Positions 1 to 6,146 of a stretch of 16,262 nt of DNA are shown in pieces. Position numbers and translations under genes: made by a program. The notes beneath the pieces are model-generated. The model searched no databases, was not told the origin of the DNA, and saw nothing but the letters and a program-made list of their open reading frames with translations. How positions within the stretch are numbered: position 1 is the first letter of the stretch; each line of letters starts with the position of its first letter. Origin of the DNA: JBKJML01 sp046596415 (GTDB taxonomy: Bacteria; Actinomycetota; Thermoleophilia; Gaiellales; Gaiellaceae); assembly GCA_046596415.1 (NCBI GenBank), contig JBKJML010000015.1:1-16262 (forward strand). Direction: 5' to 3'.

Positions 1-53
1 GCCACTCCTCCTGTTCGTGGTGCTTCGGAAACCCGCCTGGGACCCTAACAGTC
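1..53 (-). promoter_or_regulatory. Spacer after pyrE with a strong ribosome binding site for a gene just off the left edge
   Basis: Read on the minus strand, this short stretch follows the pyrE stop codon and contains a perfect Shine-Dalgarno core, AGGAGG (complement of 7-12). Only six bases remain before the window ends. A GTG at 5-3 is too close to the core to be the likely start, so the start codon of a further co-directional gene probably lies just past the left edge. This suggests that the pyrE operon continues beyond the window. The Shine-Dalgarno core is seen directly; the existence of the gene is inferred. Confidence 0.4.
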
Positions 54-623
54 CTATGCTTTCGGCTCAACCATGCGGTTTTGCGGCACTTTTCCGCCGT
101 CGAGCAGATCCTGCGCACGGAAGAGAGCTCTCAGGCGCACACCGAGCCTAGCGAGGGCATCGGATCCCCCTTCCTCGCGATCGACCACGCAGACCGCCTG
201 GCGGACGACGAGGCCGGCCTCGCGGAGGGCATCGACGGCCTCCGCGAGCGCCCCTCCCGAGGTGACCACGTCCTCGATCAGACAGACCGTCTCGCCGGCC
301 TCGAAGGGTCCTTCGATGCGGTTCGCGGTGCCGTACTGCTTCACCTCGCCACGGACGATCACAAACGGAAGGCCCCCGGCGAGCGACGCGGCGGCAGCGA
401 GCGCGACGGCGCCGAGCGCAGGCCCGGCGAGGCGCACCGCGTCAGGCTCGTACTCGTGCACAGCTGCGGCGAGTCGCTCCCCGATCGGGCGCAGGAGCAC
501 GGGCGTCGTCTCGAAGCGGTACTTGTCGAGGTACCAGGTCGAGCGCTTGCCCGAGCGAAGCAGGAAGTCGCCCTCGAGCAGGGCGTGCTCCCGGATCAGC
601 ACCCCGAGCTCTGCGTCTGTCAT
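54..623 (-). CDS. pyrE: Orotate phosphoribosyltransferase
   Basis: Catalyses the fifth step of de novo pyrimidine synthesis, joining orotate to PRPP to give orotidine 5'-monophosphate, in the cytosol. The 189-residue product has the normal family length. The PRPP-binding signature CLIEDVVTSGGAL lies at about residues 114-126, with the acidic pair before the TSGG loop. The mobile catalytic loop is at about 87-105 (FVIVRGEVKQYGTANRIEG), and an early substrate-binding segment near residue 30 contains YLDKY. The ATG start at 623 overlaps the TGA stop of the small gene upstream as ATGA, so translation is probably coupled. It is the third gene of a minus-strand cluster starting at 1181. PyrE is recognised from the signature and length with little doubt; a purine-type phosphoribosyltransferase is much less likely. 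Confidence 0.95.
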   Translation of the reverse strand: MTDAELGVLIREHALLEGDFLLRSGKRSTWYLDKYRFETTPVLLRPIGERLAAAVHEYEPDAVRLAGPALGAVALAAAASLAGGLPFVIVRGEVKQYGTANRIEGPFEAGETVCLIEDVVTSGGALAEAVDALREAGLVVRQAVCVVDREEGGSDALARLGVRLRALFRAQDLLDGGKVPQNRMVEPKA

Positions 624-814
624 CTGGCGGGAACGAGCGGCCGGGCGGCGGCAACGAGCGCGTCGGCGTCGGCGGAGCCGCGCTCGAGCGTGACGGAGGA
701 GCCGTCGTCGTAGTGGAGGACGACTCGCTCGCGCGTCGCGGCCCGGCGGGCGCGGAACGCGAGCAGCGGCCCCGCCGCGAGCAGCAGCAGCACGAGCGTC
801 CTACGCCTCGGCAT
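620..814 (-). CDS. Small membrane-anchored protein of unknown function
   Basis: A 64-residue protein starting with ATG. The N-terminus carries the positive run MPRRR, followed by one hydrophobic segment at about residues 6-20 and an arginine-rich stretch (RARRAATRER). This predicts a single membrane anchor with the basic residues on the cytosolic side, although either orientation is possible. The remaining 35 residues form a small soluble tail containing LHYDDGSSVTLERGS. Its end overlaps the pyrE start by four bases (ATGA), and its start overlaps the end of the roadblock-like gene by 14 bases. The tight overlaps on both sides are the best evidence that it is real. I do not recognise a family and assign no function. 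Confidence 0.6.
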   Translation of the reverse strand: MPRRRTLVLLLLAAGPLLAFRARRAATRERVVLHYDDGSSVTLERGSADADALVAAARPLVPAR

Positions 815-1181
815 CGTCGGCCTTCTTCTTCGTCGTTCGGCGGCGCTTCGGCTTCGCGGGCGCGAGCGCGCGCAGGGCTGCCTTCAGGTCGTAGAGGACG
901 AGGGCCGAGACGGCACCGGGGAGCGTCGCGGCGGCGATCGTCGCGGTCTCCGCGCGCACGACATGGACCGAGCCACCGGGAAGCGCGACCTCGAGCTCGG
1001 CGACCGTGCGCGCCGGACGGACGCGGGCTGCGGTCTCGAGCAGGCCGGCCGTCGCGCGGGCGAGCGCGTCGCCACGCGGGCCGGTGACGGCGAGCGGAGC
1101 GCCGTCGTGCCCGAGGATCGCGGCGGACTCGATCCACGCGGCAATCCCTGTCAGGTCGGCGAGCGCGGCTTCGGCGTCCAT
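801..1181 (-). CDS. Roadblock/LC7-like domain protein with a lysine-rich tail
   Basis: A 126-residue protein. Residues from about 8 to 105 resemble the Roadblock/LC7 fold: an N-terminal helix (LADLTGIAAWIESAAI), then a strand with the pattern LGHDGAPLAVTG, a long alanine-rich helix, and two further strands (VAELEVALPGGSVHVVRAE and TIAAATLPG) before a final helix. In bacteria such proteins often work with small Ras-like GTPases such as MglA, or form polar or regulatory complexes, but no GTPase gene is visible here. The last 20 residues are a basic run (KPKRRRTTKKKADDAEA) that could bind nucleic acid or membrane; that is inference. It heads the cluster with the small membrane protein and pyrE. 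A weak -10-like TAGGTT lies 8 bases before the ATG. The fold call is by pattern only. Confidence 0.6.
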   Translation of the reverse strand: MDAEAALADLTGIAAWIESAAILGHDGAPLAVTGPRGDALARATAGLLETAARVRPARTVAELEVALPGGSVHVVRAETATIAAATLPGAVSALVLYDLKAALRALAPAKPKRRRTTKKKADDAEA

Positions 1182-1213
1182 CGGCAGCGAACCTACCAGC
1201 GATACTCCAGCCC

Positions 1214-2026
1214 GTGCACCGGATCGTGACCAAGTTCTTTGCCGACCGCGGGACGCACCTCGCGGCGATGATCGCCTACTTCGCGCTGCTCTCGTTCGTG
1301 CCTCTGACGTTCCTCGCGCTCGCCCTGCTCGGCCTCACCGGGCGCGCCGACGAGTCGAGCTTCCTGGTCCGTGAGATCAACAACGCGTTCCCGGAGACAC
1401 CGGTGAACGACATCGTCACGCTCGTGCACGAGGTGCAGGACAACGCGGCGGCGCTCGGGATCATCGGCGGCGTCTTTCTGCTCTGGACGGCGCTGTCGCT
1501 CTTCTCGGTGCTCGAGTCGGCGTTCAACATCGTCTACGGGCAGCCGAACCGGAGCTTCCTGCGCGGCAAGGCGGTGGCGAGCGTGCTGATGGTCGGCTCG
1601 CTCGTGACCCTCTTCGTCGCGCTCCTCGTCGGCTCGTTCGGCCATGCGGTGCTGCGGGAGTACGCACCGGGAATCGCGAGCAACGGTCCTCTCTCGGTCG
1701 TCGTGTCGGTGCTGATCTCGACGGCGGGCGTGTTCGCGTTCCTCGTCAGCGTCTACTACAAGCTGACGAACGCCGATCTGCGGTTGCGCGATGTGCTGCC
1801 GGGGGCGATCCTCGCGACCGTCCTGCTCCAGGCGAGCTTCCAGGTGCTGCCGGTCTTCGTCCGCTTCGCCCACCTGAACCCGGCCCTGAAGACGTTCGGC
1901 AGCCCCGCGATCCTGCTCGTCTGGCTCTACGTGATGGCGAACGTGACCGTCTTCGGCGCCGAGCTGAACTGGTGGCGCAGCCGCGGCCGCAGCGAAGCCG
2001 ACGAGGAGCTCGCGGGACTCGCCTAG
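1214..2026 (+). CDS. YihY/BrkB family inner membrane protein
   Basis: A 270-residue polytopic membrane protein. Six hydrophobic segments can be placed at about residues 17-41, 82-105, 118-144, 160-182, 193-217 and 229-252. Family landmarks include DRGTHLAAMIAYFALLSF near the N-terminus, ESAFNIVYG at about 101-109, and the C-terminal block FGSPAILLVWLYVMAN followed by VFGAELN. The family was once called ribonuclease BN by mistake, and its molecular role is not established; it is thought to be a transporter or envelope protein. The start is GTG. No Shine-Dalgarno sequence is visible, but GATACT, a -10-like hexamer, sits at 1201-1206, seven bases before the GTG, which fits a leaderless transcript. 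It diverges from the roadblock-like gene with only 32 bases between them. Confidence 0.9.
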   Translation: MHRIVTKFFADRGTHLAAMIAYFALLSFVPLTFLALALLGLTGRADESSFLVREINNAFPETPVNDIVTLVHEVQDNAAALGIIGGVFLLWTALSLFSVLESAFNIVYGQPNRSFLRGKAVASVLMVGSLVTLFVALLVGSFGHAVLREYAPGIASNGPLSVVVSVLISTAGVFAFLVSVYYKLTNADLRLRDVLPGAILATVLLQASFQVLPVFVRFAHLNPALKTFGSPAILLVWLYVMANVTVFGAELNWWRSRGRSEADEELAGLA

Positions 2027-2117
2027 GAGCATCGATCAGGGGAGGCGTTGCACAACGTCGATGTCTCAGCGCTTGTCTCGACGCGCTGGGGCAGCCCGCG
2101 CGAGCCAGAGCCTCGAA
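2027..2117. other. Short convergent spacer at the start of a lower-GC patch
   Basis: Ninety-one bases between the YihY stop (plus strand) and the end of the broken two-domain gene (minus strand). I see no convincing terminator stem with a T-run, no tRNA and no supported small gene. Base composition falls from here to about 3240. Confidence 0.4.
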
Positions 2118-2786
2118 CTATTCCTTCCCGCGAACGTCGATCAGCTTGCAATGGTGGAGTGAGACCATCTCAGCCGTCAGTTGGTGAACCAGCGCTGATG
2201 CGACGATCTTGTCGCCCTTGTTGAGCGCAAGCACGATCGGCTCGGGGTCGTAGTCATCATCGGGATCGAAAAACAGGAGAAGAGTTATGGCCCCCTCGAG
2301 CGTCACGCGAGGGAGGTGGAGTGGAGGGCCGCCGAGCGCAACTGCCGCTACCGTGCCCGAGACACGGACGGGTTTGTTGACGTGGTGCCGCATGAGCTTG
2401 TCTCCCTGGGCTTGTGTCCGACCTGCGAACAAGTCGACGATGGAAGCTCGTGTCATGTCGGCTAGTTCGGGCGGAGCGTGATCGAAGATCGGTCGCACGA
2501 GAGCGTTCTGCGTCGCGGCCTCCGGCTCGCTTCCGCTCTCGTCAGCAGCCGCTATTGGCGCGACCACTGCGCTTCGACTTGGCAGAGACGGCGTTGATTC
2601 CTCCTCGAGCTCACACTCCTCAAGAGTGAGAGACCAGGAGTTGGCTTTTCGGATCTTCCCGATGACGGTCAGAGGCGTACCCGGCGACATGGCCGCAAAC
2701 TCGTGTAGCCACTCTTCATCGAAATAGAGATACAGCGCTGGGCGATGCTCAGGGCCGTATTGCCCCTGGAAGCTCACCCAAATCAT
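2118..2786 (-). CDS. C-terminal part of a two-domain membrane protein, separated from its N-terminal part by a frameshift
   Basis: This frame holds 222 codons. Residues 1-61 (from MIWVSFQGQ to LTLEECEL) look like the second half of a small beta-rich, OB-like domain that begins in the upstream frame at 2749-3204. A proline- and acid-rich linker follows (about 62-110). Residues 115-218 form a complete second copy of the domain: DLFAGRTQAQGDKLM, then KPVRVSGTVAAV, LHLPRVTLEG, LLFFDP, NKGDKIVASALV and MVSLHHCKLIDV. The matching upstream elements are DFFKQHTTIQAEKLL, KWMRVLGSFGDV, YLYFDEEW, GTPLTVIGKI and WSLTLEECEL. I therefore read both frames as one gene. The ATG here is probably internal rather than a real start. 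A tRNA_anti-like/OB fold is possible but unproven. Base composition is visibly lower than the surroundings. Confidence 0.6.
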   Translation of the reverse strand: MIWVSFQGQYGPEHRPALYLYFDEEWLHEFAAMSPGTPLTVIGKIRKANSWSLTLEECELEEESTPSLPSRSAVVAPIAAADESGSEPEAATQNALVRPIFDHAPPELADMTRASIVDLFAGRTQAQGDKLMRHHVNKPVRVSGTVAAVALGGPPLHLPRVTLEGAITLLLFFDPDDDYDPEPIVLALNKGDKIVASALVHQLTAEMVSLHHCKLIDVRGKE

Positions 2787-3204
2787 CCGCGCACCCGTTT
2801 CTCTTCACATCTCCGAATGACCCAAGAACGCGCATCCATTTGTCGATGAATGGCGCGAGTAGCTTCTCCGCCTGAATGGTCGTGTGTTGCTTGAAGAAAT
2901 CGGCGAGATACTCCGGATTAGCGGACGCAAACTGACGCGTCCCTGATTTGGTCACCGCCGTCGGCACAACGACCTCGGAAGTGCCATGAAAGTGATTCAC
3001 TCCTCCCGCAACTCCTATGAGAAGCGACAGCGCGGAGAGAACCAGGACGACAGTGCCGACCACACCGAACGCCCGGATCGAGAAGAACCAGATGAAGCTG
3101 AGAATGGGGGCCAAGATGAGGAACGCCCACCAGAGCACCCCCAGCCGTCCCCGAACGTCATCCACAACGCCAGCCCATCGCCAGATCGTGTGTCGAGCAG
3201 GCAC
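2749..3204 (-). CDS. N-terminal part of a two-domain membrane protein, interrupted by a frameshift
   Basis: This frame holds 151 codons and starts with GTG at 3204. Two adjacent hydrophobic segments at about residues 23-41 and 45-68 predict a membrane anchor with a short turn. From about residue 97 a soluble domain begins (PEYLADFFKQHTTIQAEKLL, then DKWMRVLGSFGDV). After KRNG (about 134-137) the sequence loses its resemblance to the domain and runs to a stop in 14 more codons, while the continuation (MIWVSFQGQ) is found in the next frame. Dropping one base in the run at 2794-2796 joins the two as KRNGARMIWVSF and gives a 361-residue protein. The product may be a pseudogene, a sequencing error, or a +1 recoding event. 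Base composition is low for this window (53% G+C at 2881-2940). No family is named with confidence. Confidence 0.6.
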   Translation of the reverse strand: MPARHTIWRWAGVVDDVRGRLGVLWWAFLILAPILSFIWFFSIRAFGVVGTVVLVLSALSLLIGVAGGVNHFHGTSEVVVPTAVTKSGTRQFASANPEYLADFFKQHTTIQAEKLLAPFIDKWMRVLGSFGDVKRNGCADDLGELPGAIRP

Positions 3205-3299
3205 GGACCCGAGCCTACATCGGCCCTGCGTGAAGTAAACGGTCCCGGGTGTATTTGCCGGTCACTCGCCGCGTTGCGTCACAGCCAGCAGGGGCTGCA

Positions 3300-3857
3300 T
3301 CACCCGATTCGGTGCGAGAGCGCCCGCGCGGCGCAGGCCCGGTGGGAGTGCTCGGCCTTCCATGCGTCGCCGAGCTCGGCGACCGTCCGCTCCTCGCCGT
3401 CCGGGACGAAGACCGGGTCGTAGCCGAAGCCCTCGCTGCCGCTCCGCTCCGTCGCGACCCGCCCCTCCAGGACGCCGCTCGCGACCGTCTCGGTGCCGTC
3501 GGCGGCGATCCCGACCATCGTGCAGACGTAGCGCGCGCGACGCTCGCCGACGCCGTCGAGCTCGGTCAGCAGCCGCTCGACCCCGTCGTCGGCCCAGCGG
3601 GCCGACTCGACCCCGGGGGCGCCGTCGAGCGCGGCCACCTCGATGCCGGAGTCCTCGCCGATCGCGAGCGCCTCGCCCACCCCGGCGGAGCGCCCGAAGC
3701 GGGCCTTGGCGCGCGCGTTCTCCTCGTAGCTCGCCCCGTCCTCCGGCGGATAGTCGGTGGCGCCGAGAAGGTCGATCGACCAGTGGGGCAGGATCCGCCG
3801 CAGCTCCTCGAGCTTGTGCGGATTCTGCGAGCAGAGGACCGCGTTCAGTCCGACCAC
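3300..3857 (-). CDS. rdgB: dITP/XTP pyrophosphatase, RdgB/HAM1 family
   Basis: Hydrolyses dITP, XTP and ITP to the monophosphates, keeping deaminated purines out of DNA and RNA. From the GTG at 3857 the product has 185 residues, slightly short for the family (about 195-200). The nucleotide-binding start SQNPHKLEEL is at about 10-19, the metal-binding Glu of YEENARAKA near 45, GEDSGIEVAALDGAPGVESA at about 67-86 with catalytic Asp near 69, EGFGYDPVFVP at about 142-152, and the SHR motif near 171. A long open frame continues upstream to 4361, but this is mgtC read in another frame, so GTG 3857 is chosen. It overlaps the mgtC stop by 13 bases. CTG at 3848 is a less likely start. It is the last gene of the murI operon. 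Confidence 0.93.
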   Translation of the reverse strand: MVGLNAVLCSQNPHKLEELRRILPHWSIDLLGATDYPPEDGASYEENARAKARFGRSAGVGEALAIGEDSGIEVAALDGAPGVESARWADDGVERLLTELDGVGERRARYVCTMVGIAADGTETVASGVLEGRVATERSGSEGFGYDPVFVPDGEERTVAELGDAWKAEHSHRACAARALSHRIG

Positions 3858-4528
3858 TCGGCCCGGAGCACGTTCTCGTCGTCCATCAGGCGGGCGACGA
3901 GCGCCGTCGGCGCCGTGCCGATCGCGAGGTCGATGTCGGCGACGACGCGCCGGGCGCCGCCGTCCTCGTGGAAGCGCAGCGTGAGCAGGTGCGCGCCGGA
4001 CCGCTCGAGCACGTCCACGACGACCGCGGCGGGCGCGCCCGCGCGCAGGTCGACCTCGAGCCGGCCGCTCGACACGCGCACCCGCGCGAAGACGCGGTTC
4101 GCGAGGATCCGCAGCGGCCAGAGGGTGACGAGCACGAGCGCCGTCGTCGCGACCGCAGCCCCGTAGTAGCCGACCGCGGAGGCCATGCCGATCGCCGCGC
4201 AGACCCAGAGGGTCGCGGCAGTTGTCAGGCCCCGGACCGAGAACCCCTGACGGATGATCGCGCCGGCGCCGAGGAAGCCGATCCCGGTCACGACCTGCGC
4301 GGCGATCCGCGTCGGGTCGAGCGTCAGGCCCGCGCTCGCCGAGAACTGCCAGTCCGTCCACGCGTAGGCCGAGACGAGCGTGAAGAGCGCCGCGCCGACC
4401 GAGACGAGCAGGTGGGTACGGAAGCCGGCGCCGCGGTCGCGCAGCTCCCGCTCGGCCCCGACCGCGCCGCCGAGCACTGCGGCGAGCGCGAGCCGCAACA
4501 CGATCTCGACGGTGGAGACGTCAGGCAC
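3845..4528 (-). CDS. MgtC/SapB family membrane protein
   Basis: A 227-residue protein with an N-terminal membrane domain of about 140 residues and a C-terminal soluble domain (about 150-227) of the ACT-like type seen in longer family members. Typical MgtC landmarks are visible: LGGAVGAERELRDRGAGFRT at about 19-38, in the first cytosolic loop, and TGIGFLGAGAIIRQG followed by VRGLTTAATLWVCAAIG at about 81-114. MgtC proteins help cells adapt to low magnesium or inhibit F-type ATP synthase in some pathogens, but most environmental members have no assigned role. The start is GTG at 4528, overlapping the rph stop by 8 bases; the stop overlaps the rdgB start. Its place between rph and rdgB suggests an insertion into an otherwise housekeeping operon. 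Confidence 0.92.
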   Translation of the reverse strand: MPDVSTVEIVLRLALAAVLGGAVGAERELRDRGAGFRTHLLVSVGAALFTLVSAYAWTDWQFSASAGLTLDPTRIAAQVVTGIGFLGAGAIIRQGFSVRGLTTAATLWVCAAIGMASAVGYYGAAVATTALVLVTLWPLRILANRVFARVRVSSGRLEVDLRAGAPAAVVVDVLERSGAHLLTLRFHEDGGARRVVADIDLAIGTAPTALVARLMDDENVLRAEWSD

Positions 4529-5234
4529 GCGGTGCCTCGACGGCCTCCTGCTGTGCGAGTCCGAGCTGCTCGATGCCGCCGGTCGCGAGGTCGATCAACG
4601 CGTCGAGCTCCTCGCGCGAGAACGGCGTTCCTTCGGCGGTCGCCTGCACTTCGACGAGGCGCCCGTCGCCGGTGAGGACGACGTTCATGTCCACTTCGGC
4701 GGTCGAGTCCTCGCTGTAGTCGAGGTCGAGCAGCGGCGTGCCGTCGACGATCCCGACCGAGACGGCAGCGACCGAGCCGGTCAGCGTCTTCGAGAGGCCG
4801 AACCGGTCGAGGGCACGCTGCGCGGCCACGTAGGAGCCGCAGATCGAAGCGCAGCGGGTGCCGCCGTCGGCCTGCAGCACGTCGCAGTCGAGCCAGAGGG
4901 TGCGCTCCCCGAGCGCCCGCAGGTCGGTGACACCGCGGAGGGCGCGCCCGATCAGGCGCTGGATCTCGACGGTGCGTCCCTTCTGCTTGCCCTGGCTCGC
5001 CTCGCGCTGCGTCCGCTCGCCGGTCGAGGCAGGCAGCATCGAGTACTCGGCCGTCAGCCAGCCCTTGCCGGAGCCCTTCAGCCAGCGGGGAATGCGCTCC
5101 TCGATCGTGGCGGTGCAGAGAACGCGTGTCTTGCCCTGCGACCAGAGCACCGAGCCGTGTGCCTGCTCCAGGAAGTCGGGCACGAGGTCGAGGGCGCGGA
5201 GCGCGTCCGCACGGGTGCGCCCGTCGGCCCTCAA
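4521..5234 (-). CDS. rph: Ribonuclease PH
   Basis: A phosphate-dependent 3'-to-5' exoribonuclease that finishes tRNA 3' ends. I choose the TTG at 5234, giving MRADGRTRADALRALDLVPD and 237 residues, the normal family length. The TTG overlaps the murI stop TGA as TTGA, and a GAGG core lies about 10 bases upstream. The open frame continues back to 6545, but that part is murI and its promoter read in another frame. Landmarks are GSVLWSQGKTRVLCTATIEE at about 27-46, GRTVEIQRLIGRALR at about 86-100 for phosphate and RNA binding, DCDVLQADGGTRCAS at about 117-131, and DLDYSEDSTAEVDMN at about 170-184 with the catalytic aspartates. It is the second gene of murI-rph-mgtC-rdgB. Confidence 0.95.
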   Translation of the reverse strand: MRADGRTRADALRALDLVPDFLEQAHGSVLWSQGKTRVLCTATIEERIPRWLKGSGKGWLTAEYSMLPASTGERTQREASQGKQKGRTVEIQRLIGRALRGVTDLRALGERTLWLDCDVLQADGGTRCASICGSYVAAQRALDRFGLSKTLTGSVAAVSVGIVDGTPLLDLDYSEDSTAEVDMNVVLTGDGRLVEVQATAEGTPFSREELDALIDLATGGIEQLGLAQQEAVEAPRA

Positions 5235-6055
5235 GCCGCAGCCGCCTCGAGCGCGGCGATCGTGACGTGCTCCACCTCGCCGATCGGGAGCTGGAGGAAC
5301 CGTTGCCCCATCGAGCGGAACGCCTCGACATCGCCGGTGGTCAGGAAGCGGTAGGCCCCTTCGCGGTCCGGCGCGTTCTCGAGCCGCTTGCCCGCGAGCG
5401 TCTCGGCCACCTCGCGTGCGGTCTCCTCGGCGGAGAAGACGAGCGTCACCTCGCGTCCGAAGACGCGTTGGAGGATCGGCCGGATCAGCGGGTAGTGCGT
5501 GCAACCGAGGATCACCGTGTCGACGCCCGCCGCCTTGAGCGGCGCCGCGTACTCGCGCACCGCCGCCACCGTCTCGTCGCCGAACGGGTCGTCGCCCTCG
5601 ATCAGCGGCACGAGCCTCGGGCACGCGACGGGAAAGACCTCGACGCCGGCGTCGAGCGTCCTGACGAGCTCGCTGTAGCGGCCGCTCAGAACCGTCGCCT
5701 GCGTCGCGAGCAGGCCGACCCGGCGGGCACGCGTCGCGCGCACCGCAGCGTGCGCCTCGGGGACGAGCACGCCGACGATCGGGACGGTCAGTCGCTGCTG
5801 GAGCTCCGGCAACGCGGCAGCCGTCGCCGTATTGCACGCGGCGACGATGAGCTTCACGCCCTCCTGCTCCAGGTAGCCCGCGATCTCGCCGGCGAAGCGC
5901 CTGATCTCGTCCAGAGGCCGCGGGCCGTAGGGCAGGCGCGCACCGTCGCCGAGATAGACGAAATCTTCGTGCGGGAGGGTCACGAGGCACTCGTGCAGAA
6001 CGGTCAGCCCGCCCATGCCCGAGTCGAAGACGCCGATCGGCCGCACGTCCATCAC
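5231..6055 (-). CDS. murI: Glutamate racemase
   Basis: Makes D-glutamate for peptidoglycan precursors in the cytosol. The 274-residue product has both catalytic cysteines in their signatures: ACNTATA (Cys near 74) and GCTHYP (Cys near 185). The substrate-binding start GVFDSGMGGLTVL is at about 8-20, and GDGARLPYG at about 37-45. The first two codons are GTG then ATG. A good -10 element, TACAAT (complement of 6059-6064), lies six bases before the ATG at 6052, so a leaderless message starting at that ATG is likely and the true protein may be one residue shorter. It heads an operon with rph, mgtC and rdgB, and its stop overlaps the rph TTG start. Confidence 0.95.
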   Translation of the reverse strand: MMDVRPIGVFDSGMGGLTVLHECLVTLPHEDFVYLGDGARLPYGPRPLDEIRRFAGEIAGYLEQEGVKLIVAACNTATAAALPELQQRLTVPIVGVLVPEAHAAVRATRARRVGLLATQATVLSGRYSELVRTLDAGVEVFPVACPRLVPLIEGDDPFGDETVAAVREYAAPLKAAGVDTVILGCTHYPLIRPILQRVFGREVTLVFSAEETAREVAETLAGKRLENAPDREGAYRFLTTGDVEAFRSMGQRFLQLPIGEVEHVTIAALEAAAA

Positions 6056-6058
6056 CTG

Positions 6059-6064
6059 ATTGTA
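6059..6064 (-). promoter_or_regulatory. Candidate -10 element of murI, leaderless arrangement
   Basis: On the minus strand this reads TACAAT, matching five of six consensus positions. Its downstream edge is six bases from the ATG at 6052, so transcription would start at or next to the initiation codon. I see no good -35 hexamer at 16-18 bases, and no Shine-Dalgarno sequence before the ATG, which also fits a leaderless mRNA. Confidence 0.4.
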
Positions 6065-6146
6065 GGAGCGCCGTGGTGTACGCGTTCGGTAAAGGTGCGG
6101 CCCGGTCGCTGCTCACGGTCAGATCGTGCGGCAGACTGTCTCGAGT

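Noticed and set aside
1193..2032. A 279-codon minus-strand frame opposite YihY
   Set aside because: The plus-strand frame has six membrane segments and family motifs. The antisense product is a run of charged residues without domain features.
3282..3297. Weak hairpin CAGCC/GGCTG after rdgB as a terminator
   Set aside because: Only five-base arms and no T-run; such stems occur by chance in this composition.
3362..4675. A 437-codon plus-strand frame opposite rdgB and mgtC
   Set aside because: Almost entirely arginine-rich antisense of two well-identified genes.
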